Shown here piece after piece: positions 62,570 to 64,000 of a stretch of 64,000 nucleotides of DNA. This stretch comes from Apostichopus japonicus. Its lineage: Eukaryota; Echinodermata; Holothuroidea; Aspidochirotida; Stichopodidae. The translations under genes were made by a program, and so were the position numbers. The notes below the pieces were generated by a model. That model did no database searches. It was given only the letters and a program-made list of their open reading frames with translations, and was not told the DNA's origin. The stretch lies in the NCBI RefSeq assembly GCF_037975245.1, contig NC_092572.1, positions 6,341,501 to 6,405,500 of the forward strand. Direction: 5' to 3'. Every line of letters starts with the position of its first letter. Within the stretch, counting starts at the first letter, position 1.

Positions 62570-63960
62570 TTTTCAATTGTGATGTGGTATTTGAAATATT
62601 GTTAAACGATTATCATTGACCTTTCCAATAACTTTTCCAGCTAACGTTGTTCACATGATAGCTCTTGATAAGTCTATCTTACAATCCTTCTAAAAAATTC
62701 TGCTATTTTGTAACATTAATTACATACTGATTCAATTTAGACATATCTATCATTTATTCACTTTCAATTTCTTCAACTATAATGTGATATATCATATATT
62801 TTTAAGCGATCATCATTGACCTTTTCAATAACTTTTCCCTGCTAACTTTGTACACAGGATAGCTCTTATTTAAGTCTACCCTTTTAACAATTCTGTAACA
62901 TTAATGCCATACTGAAACAGAATTAGACATTTCTTTCATTCATTAACTTTCAAGGTGTTTTTCTATATCAAATGTTTTCAACTCATCGGCTTCATGAATT
63001 AAACACAAACCCTCATTAATCTTAACACTACTATACATCATCCTTGGCTTTTGATTTTATTTTATTAGTATTACAAAGTGTTGTATCATGAGTGGCTAGT
63101 ATTGCCTTAGTAATAATACGCTTCTATATATATACACCAGTGGCTAACGGACATTCCTACTGATTGAATAACAGTGAGAAAGTGATCAATTTCTGCCCAA
63201 TAACTAACAGCCAGCAAATGATTAATTCCTCACGAATAGCTGATTGTGATTTAGCTTTTCCACTCACACGATTACTTATTTGAATGAGTGAGCAACTACT
63301 GACAGGCTAACGTTGGTGAACAAGTAAGTAATATTTTGTGAGTAAATGTTGATGAGTAGGTACCTTCTCACATATAACTAGTGCGGGTAACTGTTCAACA
63401 AAAATTGTTTAAGCCAGTATAATTCTCATGATTAAAAGGTAACAAGAAAAGCGAACAGTTTCGCACTGTAATTTGGTGAGAAAATTACATGTTGTCACGA
63501 TCACATTAGCCTAATGAAACTAATTGACTGTGTAGCTCCACCTTTTGCCAATTTTCAATAAGTAAGAAACTACTGACAGGCTTACGTTGGCGAAGAAATA
63601 AGTAATTTCTTGCGAGTAAATGCTAATGAGCAGGTATCCTCTCACAACTAACTATTGACTAATGACACGGGCAACTGCTCACCAATAACTGTTTAAGCCA
63701 GTATAGTTCTCATTATTAAAGGATAACAAACATTGGTGTGCAAACGAGATGTTCTTACGTACACTTTAAGCTAATGAAATTAATGGACTGTGAAGCTGAC
63801 AGCCTTCAGATTGGCCCACTAGGAAAACTATCTTATCAATATACTTGGGTTGCATTTTTCAAAGGGCAAATGATTCATCAATTATTTGATAAACCGATTG
63901 AACTTGTTAGTGTTTCTGTGGGATGGTGATTATTAATTCTTCAAACTTCACCGCTGTCGG
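62570..63960. repeat. Downstream region with two tandem duplications
   Basis: About 62570-62770 and 62780-62960 are related (TTGACCTTT-CAATAACTTTTCC, then GATAGCTCTT). About 63270-63500 and 63555-63760 are related (ACTACTGACAGGCT, GTTTAAGCCAGTATA). No exon was recognised. Confidence 0.75.
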
Positions 63961-64000
63961 TTAATTTATCATACCCAACGTTACACTACCAACCATTTAC

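Overview
The window is an AT-rich stretch of animal nuclear DNA: short exons with GT/AG introns, long TA microsatellites and many transposon remnants. The gene content (LDL-receptor-type and immunoglobulin receptor exons) together with a Gmr1-type LTR element whose integrase lies upstream of reverse transcriptase points to an invertebrate deuterostome. An echinoderm is my best guess, but this is inference and not a species identification.

Layout. (1) About 1.8-5.3 kb, minus strand: the 5' end of an LDL-receptor-like gene with a signal-peptide exon, three LDLa repeats, a fourth unusual LDLa plus an EGF, then YWTD propeller exons running off recognisable sequence near 1.86 kb. (2) 7.3-8.5 kb: a 1.2-kb dispersed repeat with an inverted copy at 40.9-42.1 kb. 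(3) 11.1-17.3 kb, plus strand: a complete nine-exon type I receptor gene (signal peptide, four Ig-like domains, membrane segment, tyrosine-bearing tail). The nine exons sum to 1671 nt, exactly 557 codons with the stop. (4) 17.3-23.9 kb: intergenic, with a three-unit repeat, a TA array and a perfect 29-bp-arm hairpin. (5) 23.9-62.5 kb, plus strand: a second Ig receptor gene (signal peptide, V-like Ig, C2-like Ig, membrane segment, tail) whose open frame continues into 21 small exons coding for a roughly 394-residue coiled coil. The coil exons are almost all 42 or 63 nt (two or three heptads), all phase 0, and all start at the same heptad position. (6) Inserted in that gene's introns: a decayed CXC-like element (36.2-37.0 kb), a fold-back MITE (43.3 kb), a 5' part of a Gmr1-type LTR element (45.7-50.1 kb) and a ZMYM1/hAT-type DNA transposon (50.3-54.5 kb).

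The coil array appears to have grown by repeated segmental duplication. A 1.31-kb unit is tandemly duplicated at 30.6-33.2 kb, and a larger block at 38.9-44.3 kb has a diverged copy at 50.1-56.7 kb. Transposons present in one copy are absent from the other, and some exon copies have decayed to fossils.

The main candidate for an undescribed system is the second gene: an Ig receptor joined in frame to a register-locked, expandable heptad-cassette coil, with two odd-length mini-exons converting the phase-1 Ig exons to the phase-0 coil exons. All exon joins are predicted by eye from splice sites, frame and phase; no transcript data were available.
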